Source of the DNA: Mesostigma viride
Lineage: Eukaryota > Streptophyta > Mesostigmatophyceae > Mesostigmatales > Mesostigmataceae
Direction of reading: 5' to 3'
Assembly: GCA_009746045.1 (NCBI GenBank)
Contig: RPFO01000682.1
Coordinates: 1-64,000 of the forward strand
Length of the DNA: 64,000 bases
Under the pieces are notes generated by a model. It made no database searches and was not told the DNA's origin. It was given only the letters and a program-made list of their open reading frames with translations. Every line of letters starts with the position of its first letter. Position 1 is the first letter of the stretch. Below, one piece after another: positions 42,621 to 54,188 of this stretch. The position numbers and the translations under genes were made by a program.

Positions 42621-43052
42621 ACCAGCACCAGGGAATTTGAATTTGCAGGTGCTGCGTTGGCGCTTTCCAGCCTCCCTGGAAGACCGACACCGTGGATGCA
42701 CCTTGCACCCGAGCATCAACGGCGGGTATTCGCGACATCGGCCGAAAGTGACAACGATATTAGCAACCCGACAGCCATATTCAACTGAGCAACGCCATTG
42801 TCGACACACACGGTTAAGAAAGAGGTGAGCAATGGCGGTGGATGTACATGGATGCTTTTGACAGATAGTGGTTTTATGATTGGCGTAATCGGCCAGATAA
42901 TTTTGTCGCTTTTTTGGTGTCGTGGTGCCGGTCGCTGACGGGGAAATGAATGGGTTTTTTTGGTGGTTCTCGTTTGGTTGCAGGGTTCTCGTTTGCTATC
43001 AGTTTTCTTTTTGCCGCCACCGCTGCCCCCGAAGGACAAGGATAAAAAATAA
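42621..43052. other. Intergenic sequence leading into the module family
   Basis: No gene is recognised. The end (GCCGCCACCGCTGCCCCCG, then ATAAAAAATAAGAAAC) is a diverged version of the right part of the 281-bp module, so this is the oldest-looking module relic. Confidence 0.45.
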
Positions 43053-44070
43053 GAAACATCTATAAAAAGGTACGACGCGTGGTGTGTTGCGTGCTTTTTT
43101 TCTTGGTTTTCTCGCTCCCTTGCAGCTCAGGTTTGCTGGCACATGTATTTATGCATGCCAGATAACACAGGCTGTGTGTCTGACTTTTTTTCTTCCCTGT
43201 CATATGCGGTCCGCCTCTCTTTTTTCGTGTTTTGTTTTTTGTTCGTATCTTCTACGGTACAACGCGACATGTTCACGGCGTCATCTGCGCGGTGTCACTA
43301 GCTTCATTTTTGCCGCCACCGCCGCCCCCGGCCGGCCCCATTAAAAAAAAGAAACATCTATCTATAAAAGGTACGACGCGTGGTGTGTTGCGTGCTTTTT
43401 TTCTTGGTTTTCTCGCTCCCTTGCAGCTCAGGTTTGCTGGCACATGTATTTTTGCATGCCGGCACCACACCACATGTATTTATGCATGCCAGATAACACA
43501 GGCTGTGTGTCTGACTTTTTTTCTTCCCTGTCACATGCGGTCCGCCTCTCTTTTTTCGTGTTTTGTTTTTTGTTCGTATCTTCTACGGTACAACGCGACA
43601 TGTTCACGGCGTCATCTGCGCGGTGTCACTAGCTTCATTTTTGCCGCCACCGCCGCCCCCGGCCGCCCCCATTAAAAAAAAGAAACATCGATCTATAAAA
43701 GGTACGACGCGTGGTGTGTTGCGTGCTTTTTTTCTTGGTTTTCTCGCTCCCTTGCAGCTCAGGTTTGCTGGCACATGTATTTATGCATGCCGGCACCACA
43801 CCACATGTATTTATGCATGCCAGATATCACAGGCTGTGTGTCTGACTTTTTTTTGTCCCTGTCATATGCGGTCCGCCTCTCTTTTTTCGTGTTTTGTTTT
43901 TTGTTCGTATCTTCTACGGTACAACGCGACATGTTCACGGCGTCATCTGCGCGGTGTCACTAGCTTCAGTTTTGCCGCCACCGCCGCCCCCGGCCGGCCC
44001 CATAAAAAAAAAAGAAACATCTATAAAAAGGTACGACGCGTGGTGTGTTGCGTGCTTTTTTTCATGGTTC
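43053..44070. repeat. Proto-module tandem (298, 331, 332 bp) that seeds the 30-bp minisatellite
   Basis: Units start at GAAACATC: 43053, 43351, 43682, and a fourth at 44014 that opens into the array. Each has TATAAAAAGG or a variant, GGTACGACGCGTGG, a TTTTTTTCTTGG tract, CTTGCAGCTCAGG, the motif CATGTATTTATGCATGCC, GGCTGTGTGTCTGAC, ATGCGGTCCGCC, CTACGGTACAACGCGAC and a CCG-rich end. The first unit has one GCATGCC motif. The next two have two, separated by GGCACCACACCA, which accounts for the extra 33 bp. This two-copy state looks like the starting point of the 30-bp unit. Confidence 0.85.
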
Positions 44071-44298
44071 ACCCCACTACACCCATCCATGCATGCCAGC
44101 ACCCCATGACACCCATCCACGCATGCCAGCACCCCATGACACCCATCCATGCATGCCAGCACCCCATGACATCCATCCATGCATGCCAGCACCCCATGAC
44201 ACCCATCCATGCATGCCAGCACCCCATGACACCCATCCATGCATGCCAGCACCCCATGACACCCATCCATGCATGCCAGCACCCCATGACACCCATCC

Positions 44299-44802
44299 GG
44301 CCGGGCCCACTTCAAATGTTCCGAAAAGTGTGACACTTTTTGTCGTTTTTTTTTACTTTTTCGACGATCGTCACTCTGCAGAGTGATTCGTCGTGCGAAA
44401 TCGTGCGAAATTGTGCGAAATTTGCTGAAATCGTGGGAAATTTGCTGAAATCGTGCGAATTTGTGCGAAATTTGCTGAAATTGTGCGAAATTTCATGTGA
44501 AAAATGTCGACGGTAAAAAATTTTGATGTGCACAACGTGTGTGAATTCATGCGAAATTTTGTCAAACGTCACTCCCCAAAACGACCCTTGGTTGAAATCC
44601 ATGCGAAATCGTGCGAAATCATGCAAAATTGTGCGAAATTGTGCGAAATCGTGCGAAATCGTGCGAAAATGTGTGAAAATTTTGCGAAAATCACGCGAAA
44701 ATCACGCGAACTCGTGCGAAATTTTTTTTTTTTTTTGCGAAAATAGCGAAAAAGTGTCACACACTTGGCTTGGACGGCGGAACATTTGAAGTGGGCCCGG
44801 CC
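44299..44802. mobile_element. MITE copy 1 (504 bp, 25-bp TIRs, 4-bp target duplication)
   Basis: Terminal inverted repeats begin GGCCGGGCCCACTTCAAATG and continue TTCCG, matching the far end (CGGAACATTTGAAGTGGG then CCCGGCC) perfectly for 25 bp. The target duplication is ATCC (44295-44298 and 44803-44806). Removing the element and one ATCC restores a normal 30-bp unit. Inside are two stretches of degenerate 10-bp repeats (TGCGAAATCG, TGCGAAATTG, TTGCTGAAAT) at about 44391-44490 and 44600-44722. There is no coding capacity. The minus-strand open frame through it (HDFARFRTISH type) is a product of the decamers. Confidence 0.92.
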
Positions 44803-47800
44803 ATCCACGCATGCCAGCACCCCACTACACCCATCCATGCATGCCAGCACCCCATTACACCCATCCATGCATGCCAGCACCCCATGACACCCATCCATGC
44901 ATGCCAGCACCCCATGACACCCATCCATGCATGCCAGCACCCCATGACACCCATCCATGCATGCCAGCACCCCATGACACCCATCCATGCATGCCAGCAC
45001 CCCATTACACCCATCCATGCATGCCAGCGCCCCATTACACCCATCCATGCATGCCAGCACCCCATTACACCCATCCATGCATGCCAGCACCCCATTACAC
45101 CCATCCATGCATGCCAGCACCCCATGACACCCATCCATGCATGCCAGCACCCCATGACACCCATCCATGCATGCCAGCGCCCCATTACACCCATCCATGC
45201 ATGCCAGCACCCTACTACACCCATCCATGCATGCCAGCACCCCATGACACCCATCCATGCATGCCAGCACCCCATGACACCCATCCATGCATGCCAGCAC
45301 CCCACTACACCCATCCATGCATGCCAGCACCCCATGACACCCATCCATGCATGCCAGCACCCCACTACACCCATCCATGCATGCCAGCACCCCACTACAC
45401 CCATCCATGCATGCCAGCACCCCATGACACCCATCCATGCATGCCAGCACCCCACTACACCCATCCATGCATGCCAGCACCCCATGACACCCATCCATGC
45501 ATGCCAGCACCCCATGACACCCATCCATGCATGCCAGCACCCCATGACACCCATCCATGCATGCCAGCACCCCATGACACCCATCCATGCATGCCAGCAC
45601 CCCATGACACCCATCCATGCATGCCAGCACCCCATGACACCCATCCATGCATGCCAGCACCCCATGACACCCATCCATGCATGCCAGCACCCCATGACAC
45701 CCATCCATGCATGCCAGCACCCCACTACACCCATCCATGCATGCCAGCACCCCATGACACCCATCCATGCATGCCAGCACCCCACTACACCCATCCATGC
45801 ATGCCAGCACCCCACTACACCCATCCATGCATGCCAGCGCCCCATGACACCCATCCATGCATGCCAGCACCCCACTACACCCATCCATGCATGCCAGCAC
45901 CCCATGACACCCATCCATGCATGCCAGCACCCCATGACACCCATCCATGCATGCCAGCGCCCCATGACACCCATCCATGCATGCCAGCACCCCATGACAC
46001 CCATCCATGCATGCCAGCACCCCATGACACCCATCCACGCATGCCAGCACCCCACTACACCCATCCATGCATGCCAGCACCCCATGACACCCATCCATGC
46101 ATGCCAACACCCCATTACACCCATCCATGCATGCCAGCACCCCATTACACCCATCCATGCATGCCAGCACCCCATGACACCCATCCACGCATGCCAGCAC
46201 CACACCACATGTATTTATGCATGCCAGATAACACAGGCTGTGTGTCTGACTTTTTTTCGTCCCTGTCATATGCGGTCCGCCTCTCTTTTTTCGTGTTTTG
46301 TTTTTTGTTCGTATCTTCTACGGTACAACGCGACATGTTCACGGCGTCATCTGCGCGTTGTCACTAGCTTCAGTTTTGCCGCCACCGCCGCCACCGCCGC
46401 TTGCACCCGACAATAAAAAAAAAGAAACATCTATAAAAAGGTACGACGCGTGGTGTGTTGCGTGCTTTTTTTCATGGTTCACCCCACTACACCCATCCAT
46501 GCATGCCAGCACCCCATGACACCCATCCATGCATGCCAGCACCCCATGACACCCATCCATGCATGCCAGCACCCCATGACACCCATCCATGCATGCCAGC
46601 ACCCCATGACACCCATCCATGCATGCCATCACCCCACTACACCCATCCATGCATGCCAGCACCCCACTACACCCATCCATGCATGCCAGCACCCCATTAC
46701 ACCCATCCATGCATGCCAGCACCCCATGACACCCATCCATGCATGCCAGCGCCCCATTACACCCATCCATGCATGCCATGCAGCACCCCATTACACCCAT
46801 CCATGCATGCCAGCACCCCATGACACCCATCCATGCATGCCAGCACCCCATGACACCCATCCATGCATGCCAGCACCCCATGACACCCATCCATGCATGC
46901 CAGCACCCCACTACACCCATCCATGCATGCCAGCACCCCATGACACCCATCCATGCATGCCAGCACCCCACTACACCCATCCATGCATGCCAGCACCCCA
47001 TGACACCCATCCATGCATGCCAGCACCCCATGACACCCATCCATGCATGCCAGCACCCCATGACACCCATCCACGCATGCCAGCACCCACTACACCCATC
47101 CATGCATGCCAGCGCCCCATTACACCCATCCATGCATGCCAGCACCCCATGACACCCATCCACGCATGCCAGCACCCCACTACACCCATCCATGCATGCC
47201 AGCACCCCATGACACCCATCCATGCATGCCAGCACCCCACTACACCCATCCATGCATGCCAGCACCCCACTACACCCATCCATGCATGCCAGCACCCCAC
47301 TACACCCATCCATGCATGCCAGCACCCCATGACACCCATCCATGCATGCCAGCACCCCATGACACCCATCCATGCATGCCAGCAGCCCATGACACCCATC
47401 CATGCATGCCAGCACCCCATGACACCCATCCATGCATGCCAGCACCCCACTACACCCATCCATGCATGCCAGCACCCCACTACACCCATCCATGCATGCC
47501 AGCACCCCATGACACCCATCCATGCATGCCAGCACCCCATGACACCCATCCACGCATGCCAGCACCCCACTACACCCATCCATGCATGCCAGCACCCCAT
47601 GACACCCATCCATGCATGCCAGCACCCCACTACACCCATCCATGCATGCCAGCACCCCATGACACCCATCCATGCATGCCAGCACCCCATGACACCCATC
47701 CATGCATGCCAGCACCCCATGACACCCATCCACGCATGCCAGCACCCCACTACACCCATCCATGCATGCCAGCACCCCATTACACCCATCCATGCATGCC

Positions 47801-48956
47801 AGCACCCCATGACACCCATCCATGCATGCCAGCACCCCATGACACCCATCCATGCATGCCAGCACCCCATGACACCCATCCATGCATGCCAGCACCCCAC
47901 TACACCCATCCATGCATGCCAGCACCCCACTACACCCATCCATGCATGCCAGCACCCCACTACACCCATCCATGCATGCCAGCACCCCATGACACCCATC
48001 CATGCATGCCAGCACCCCATGACACCCATCCATGCATGCCAGCACCCCATGACACCCATCCATGCATGCCAGCACCCCACTACACCCATCCATGCATGCC
48101 AGCACCCCATGACACCCATCCATGCATGCCAGCACCCCATGACACCCATCCATGCATGCCAGCACCCCACTACACCCATCCATGCATGCCAGCGCCCCAT
48201 GACACCCATCCATGCATGCCAGCACCCCACTACACCCATCCATGCATGCCAGCACCCCATGACACCCATCCATGCATGCCAGCACCCCATGACACCCATC
48301 CATGCATGCCAGCGCCCCATGACACCCATCCATGCATGCCAGCACCCCATGACACCCATCCATGCATGCCAGCACCCCATGACACCCATCCACGCATGCC
48401 AGCACCCCACTACACCCATCCATGCATGCCAGCACCCCATGACACCCATCCATGCATGCCAACACCCCATTACACCCATCCATGCATGCCAGCACCCCAT
48501 TACACCCATCCATGCATGCCAGCACCCCATGACACCCATCCACGCATGCCAGCACCACACCACATGTATTTATGCATGCCAGATAACACAGGCTGTGTGT
48601 CTGGCTTTTTTTCGTCCCTGTCATATGCGGTCCGCCTCTCTTTTTTCGTGTTTTGTTTTTTGTTCGTATCTTCTACGGTACAACGCGACATGTTCACGGC
48701 GTCATCTGCGCGTTGTCACTAGCTTCAGTTTTGCCGCCACCGCCGCCACCGCCGCTTGCACCCGACAATAAAAAAAAAGAAACATCTATAAAAAGGTACG
48801 ACGCGTGGTGTGTTGCGTGCTTTTTTTCATGGTTCACCCCACTACACCCATCCATGCATGCCAGCACCCCATGACACCCATCCATGCATGCCAGCACCCC
48901 ATGACACCCATCCATGCATGCCAGCACCCCATGACACCCATCCATGCATGCCAGCA

Positions 48957-49449
48957 GGCCGGGCCCACTTCAAATGTTCCGAAAAGTGTGACACTTTTGG
49001 TCGTTTTTTTGACTTTTTCGACGATCGTCACTCTGCAGAGTGATTCGTCGTGCGAAATCGTGCGAAATTGTGCGAAATTTGCTGAAATCGTGTGAAATTT
49101 GCTGAAATCGTGCGAATTTGTGCGAAATTTGCTGAAATTGTGCGAAATTTCATGTGAAAAATGTCGACGGTAAAAAATTTTGATGTGCACAACGTGTGTG
49201 AATTCATGCGAAATTTTGTCAAACGTCACTCCCCAAAACGACCCTTGGTTGAAATCCATGCGAAATTGTGCGAAATCATGCAAAATTGTGCGAAATCGTG
49301 CGAAATCGTGCGAAAATGTGTGAAAATTTTGCGAAAATCACGCGAAAATCACGCGAACTCGTGCGAAATTTTATTTTTTTTTTGCGAAAAACGACCAAAA
49401 GTGTCACACACTTGGCTTGGACGGCGGAACATTTGAAGTGGGCCCGGCC
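48957..49449. mobile_element. MITE copy 2 (493 bp), independent insertion
   Basis: It has the same 25-bp terminal inverted repeats and decamer-rich interior as copy 1. The target duplication here is AGCA (48953-48956 and 49450-49453), at a different place in the 30-bp unit, so the two are separate insertion events. It differs from copy 1 by short deletions in the decamer tracts and near the poly-T run. Confidence 0.92.
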
Positions 49450-52444
49450 AGCACCCCATGACACCCATCCATGCATGCCAGCACCCCATGACACCCATCC
49501 ATGCATGCCAGCACCCCATGACACCCATCCATGCATGCCAGCACCCCATGACACCCATCCATGCATGCCAGCACCCCACTACACCCATCCATGCATGCCA
49601 GCACCCCATGACACCCATCCATGCATGCCAGCACCCCATGACACCCATCCATGCATGCCAGCACCCCATGACACCCATCCATGCATGCCAGCGCCCCATG
49701 ACACCCATCCATGCATGCCAGCGCCCCATGACACCCATCCATGCATGCCAGCACCCCATGACACCCATCCACGCATGCCAGCACCCCACTACACCCATCC
49801 ATGCATGCCAGCACCCCATGACACCCATCCATGCATGCCAGCACCCCACTACACCCATCCATGCATGCCAGCACCCCATGACACCCATCCATGCATGCCA
49901 GCACCCCATGACACCCATCCATGCATGCCAGCACCCCACTACACCCATCCATGCATGCCAGCACCCCATGACACCCATCCATGCATGCCAGCACCCCACT
50001 ACACCCATCCATGCATGCCAGCACCCCACTACACCCATCCATGCATGCCAGCACCCCACTACACCCATCCATGCATGCCAGCACCCCATGACACCCATCC
50101 ATGCATGCCAGCACCCCACTACACCCATCCATGCATGCCAGCACCCCATGACACCCATCCATGCATGCCAGCACCCCATGACACCCATCCATGCATGCCA
50201 GCACCCCATGACACCCATCCATGCATGCCAGCACCCCATGACACCCATCCATGCATGCCAGCACCCCATGACACCCATCCATGCATGCCAGCACCCCATG
50301 ACACCCATCCATGCATGCCAGCACCCCATGACACCCATCCATGCATGCCAGCACCCCATGACACCCATCCATGCATGCCAGCACCCCACTACACCCATCC
50401 ATGCATGCCAGCACCCCATGACACCCATCCATGCATGCCAGCACCCCATGACACCCATCCATGCATGCCAGCACCCCATGACACCCATCCATGCATGCCA
50501 GCGCCCCATGACACCCATCCATGCATGCCAGCGCCCCATGACACCCATCCATGCATGCCAGCACCCCATGACACCCATCCACGCATGCCAGCACCCCACT
50601 ACACCCATCCATGCATGCCAGCACCCCATGACACCCATCCATGCATGCCAGCACCCCACTACACCCATCCATGCATGCCAGCACCCCATGACACCCATCC
50701 ATGCATGCCAGCACCCCATGACACCCATCCATGCATGCCAGCACCCCGGCACTACACCCATCCATGCATGCCAGCACCCCATGACACCCATCCATGCATG
50801 CCAGCACCCCACTACACCCATCCATGCATGCCAGCACCCCACTACACCCATCCATGCATGCCAGCACCCCACTACACCCATCCATGCATGCCAGCACCCC
50901 ATGACACCCATCCATGCATGCCAGCACCCCACTACACCCATCCATGCATGCCAGCACCCCATGACACCCATCCATGCATGCCAGCACCCCATGACACCCA
51001 TCCATGCATGCCAGCGCCCCATGACACCCATCCATGCATGCCAGCACCCCACTACACCCATCCATGCATGCCAGCACCCCATGACACCCATCCATGCATG
51101 CCAGCACCCCATGACACCCATCCATGCATGCCAGCGCCCCATGACACCCATCCATGCATGCCAGCACCCCATGACACCCATCCATGCATGCCAGCACCCC
51201 ATGACACCCATCCACGCATGCCAGCACCCCACTACACCCATCCATGCATGCCAGCACCCCATGACACCCATCCATGCATGCCAACACCCCATTACACCCA
51301 TCCATGCATGCCAGCACCCCATTACACCCATCCATGCATGCCAGCACCCCATGACACCCATCCACGCATGCCAGCACCACACCACATGTATTTATGCATG
51401 CCAGATAACACAGGCTGTGTGTCTGACTTTTTTTCGTCCCTGTCATATGCGGTCCGCCTCTCTTTTTTCGTGTTTTGTTTTTTGTTCGTATCTTCTACGG
51501 TACAACGCGACATGTTCACGGCGTCATCTGCGCGTTGTCACTAGCTTCAGTTTTGCCGCCACCGCCGCCACCGCCGCTTGCACCCGACAATAAAAAAAAA
51601 GAAACATCTATAAAAAGGTACGACGCGTGGTGTGTTGCGTGCTTTTTTTCATGGTTCACCCCACTACACCCATCCATGCATGCCAGCACCCCATGACACC
51701 CATCCATGCATGCCAGCACCCCATGACACCCATCCATGCATGCCAGCACCCCATGACACCCATCCATGCATGCCAGCACCCCATGACACCCATCCATGCA
51801 TGCCAGCACCCCATGACACCCATCCATGCATGCCAGCACCCCATGACACCCATCCATGCATGCCAGCACCCCATGACACCCATCCATGCATGCCAGCACC
51901 CCACTACACCCATCCATGCATGCCAGCACCCCATGACACCCATCCATGCATGCCAGCACCCCATGACACCCATCCATGCATGCCAGCACCCCATGACACC
52001 CATCCATGCATGCCAGCGCCCCATGACACCCATCCATGCATGCCAGCACCCCACTACACCCATCCATGCATGCCAGCACCCCATGACACCCATCCATGCA
52101 TGCCAGCACCCCACTACACCCATCCATGCATGCCAGCACCCCATGACACCCATCCATGCATGCCAGCACCCCACTACACCCATCCATGCATGCCAGCACC
52201 CCATGACACCCATCCATGCATGCCAGCACCCCATGACACCCATCCATGCATGCCAGCACCCCATGACACCCATCCATGCATGCCAGCGCCCCATGACACC
52301 CATCCATGCATGCCAGCGCCCCATGACACCCATCCATGCATGCCAGCACCCCATGACACCCATCCACGCATGCCAGCACCCCACTACACCCATCCATGCA
52401 TGCCAGCACCCCATGACACCCATCCATGCATGCCAGCACCCCAT

Positions 52445-53569
52445 TAATTAATTAATTAAACTCGTGCTCCCGTTGGGGAGTCACGGAGCACCGAAGTGCT
52501 TTTAATCCCTGTGTGTGCACTACAGGAGAAAGGGCAGAGACCCCCAGTCTCCTTCATGCCAAAGGCATGCCACAGCTGCAATCGGGCGCGGCTAGCTAAA
52601 AGGACAGGCTAACGATCCGGCAAACTGTGGGTGCAATAAGACCCATGTGAGCATATCATAGCAAGGAGCGTGGGCAAGTAATCTGAACATAGCCAGGGCG
52701 TAGCATGGCTGTACTAGGACTAGGCTATGGCTGGTTGTGTACCGTGCGTTGGCGGCACGTGACTAGGTGTGTTGGCACAGCTAGGCAACATTCTAGGCAT
52801 GGCTGCCTTAGCGGCAGTGACGCCAATGGTTACAAGCTAGGGCTATTGCTATTCTAGCCCGCTGGGGGCGTCCACATCTTGTGGTTGATCATCAGGTCCC
52901 CGCCCCTCCAGTACACCTTGGGCTTCTGGGGGTCCTGCTTATGGCGGAGGTATTCCGGCCACAGGTCGCGTCGCTGCTGTTGCTGAGCGGGGGTGAGGTC
53001 GTCATCCAGCGTCCAGGTGAGGTCGTGCAACCGCTTGCGACGAGAGAGGAACCGCTGCTTATCCTCAGGGGAGGAGAAGGTGAGTAGGACTGGTGGGGGA
53101 GCCGCCTTGTCCCGTGAGTGGGGAAGGCGGTGGCACCCACGCAGTTCTACCTCACCTACCAGGCCCATGAGGGTAAGAAGCTGGTTCTTGAGCTCGTCAG
53201 CAAGAGAGGTTGACGTCTCACCTGGCTTCTGGGGGAAGCGACGTAGCACCACTCGGCACTCGCGGCGAGCGCGATCGGTGACCTCCCGTTGCTGGGCCTG
53301 GCGGTGGTCCTCCAGCTCCTGGAGCTTTGTGGCGATGGCGTCGGTGGTGGAGGCGGTCGCTGACCGCAGCAGGTCCGCGTAGGAGAGCGGCGGGAGGTCG
53401 CCAGCATCCTGCCGGGGTGGCTGGGATGCAATGGTGGCCGTCTGCTCCGCTATCTTGGGGACCTGTGTGGCCAGGGCCTCGGTGTGGGCGGTGATGGCCT
53501 CAAGCTTCTTCAGGAGCACGCCACACTTGCCCTCCACCTGGTTAAGGCGAGAGACAAGTGCCGCATGCG
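52445..53569 (-). mobile_element. ORF1-only LINE remnant (half-LINE) in the 30-bp array
   Basis: An 1125-bp insertion on the minus strand, flanked by the 11-bp repeat CAGCACCCCAT (52434-52444 and 53570-53580). Part of this could be coincidental array homology. It runs from a 5'-truncated ORF1 (53569-52854), through about 410 bp of untranslated sequence, to a GTGCTCC/GGAGCAC hairpin (52464-52470, 52485-52491) and a TTAATTAATTAA tail. The endonuclease and reverse transcriptase ORF2 is absent, so it was mobilised in trans or lost ORF2 by internal deletion. Without it the host block is 1452 bp, exactly the length of a neighbouring block. Confidence 0.85.
52854..53569 (-). CDS. LINE ORF1 protein, N-terminally truncated
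   Basis: About 238 residues are encoded before TAG at 52856-52854. The upstream frame continues into the minisatellite, so the natural start is lost. Domain order matches L1-type ORF1p: an N-terminal coiled-coil-like stretch (ALVSRLNQVEGKCGVLLKKL..., residues 3-50), a linker with SYADLLRS, a long helix (ATKLQELEDHRQAQQREV), a non-canonical RRM-like region (ECRVVLRRFPQKPGE... to LLTFSSPEDKQRFLSRR) and a C-terminal domain with the family hallmark DDDLTPAQQQQRRDLWPEY followed by YWRGGDLMIN. ORF1p binds RNA as a chaperone in LINE particles. No frameshift or internal stop is seen. The reading of this family is from recalled motif patterns. Confidence 0.72.
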
Positions 53570-54188
53570 CAGCACCCCATGACACCCATCCATGCATGCC
53601 AGCGCCCCATGACACCCATCCATGCATGCCAGCACCCCACTACACCCATCCATGCATGCCAGCACCCCATGACACCCATCCATGCATGCCAGCACCCCAT
53701 GACACCCATCCATGCATGCCAGCGCCCCATGACACCCATCCATGCATGCCAGCACCCCATGACACCCATCCATGCATGCCAGCACCCCATGACACCCATC
53801 CACGCATGCCAGCACCCCACTACACCCATCCATGCATGCCAGCACCCCATGACACCCATCCATGCATGCCAACACCCCATTACACCCATCCATGCATGCC
53901 AGCACCCCATTACACCCATCCATGCATGCCAGCACCCCATGACACCCATCCACGCATGCCAGCACCACACCACATGTATTTATGCATGCCAGATAACACA
54001 GGCTGTGTGTCTGACTTTTTTTCGTCCCTGTCATATGCGGTCCGCCTCTCTTTTTTCGTGTTTTGTTTTTTGTTCGTATCTTCTACGGTACAACGCGACA
54101 TGTTCACGGCGTCATCTGCGCGTTGTCACTAGCTTCAGTTTTGCCGCCACCGCCGCCACCGCCGCTTGCACCCGACAATAAAAAAAAA

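Noticed and set aside
44312-44789. HDFARFRTISH-type frames in the MITE
   Set aside because: Produced by degenerate TGCGAAATCG decamers. The region is a non-coding transposon interior.
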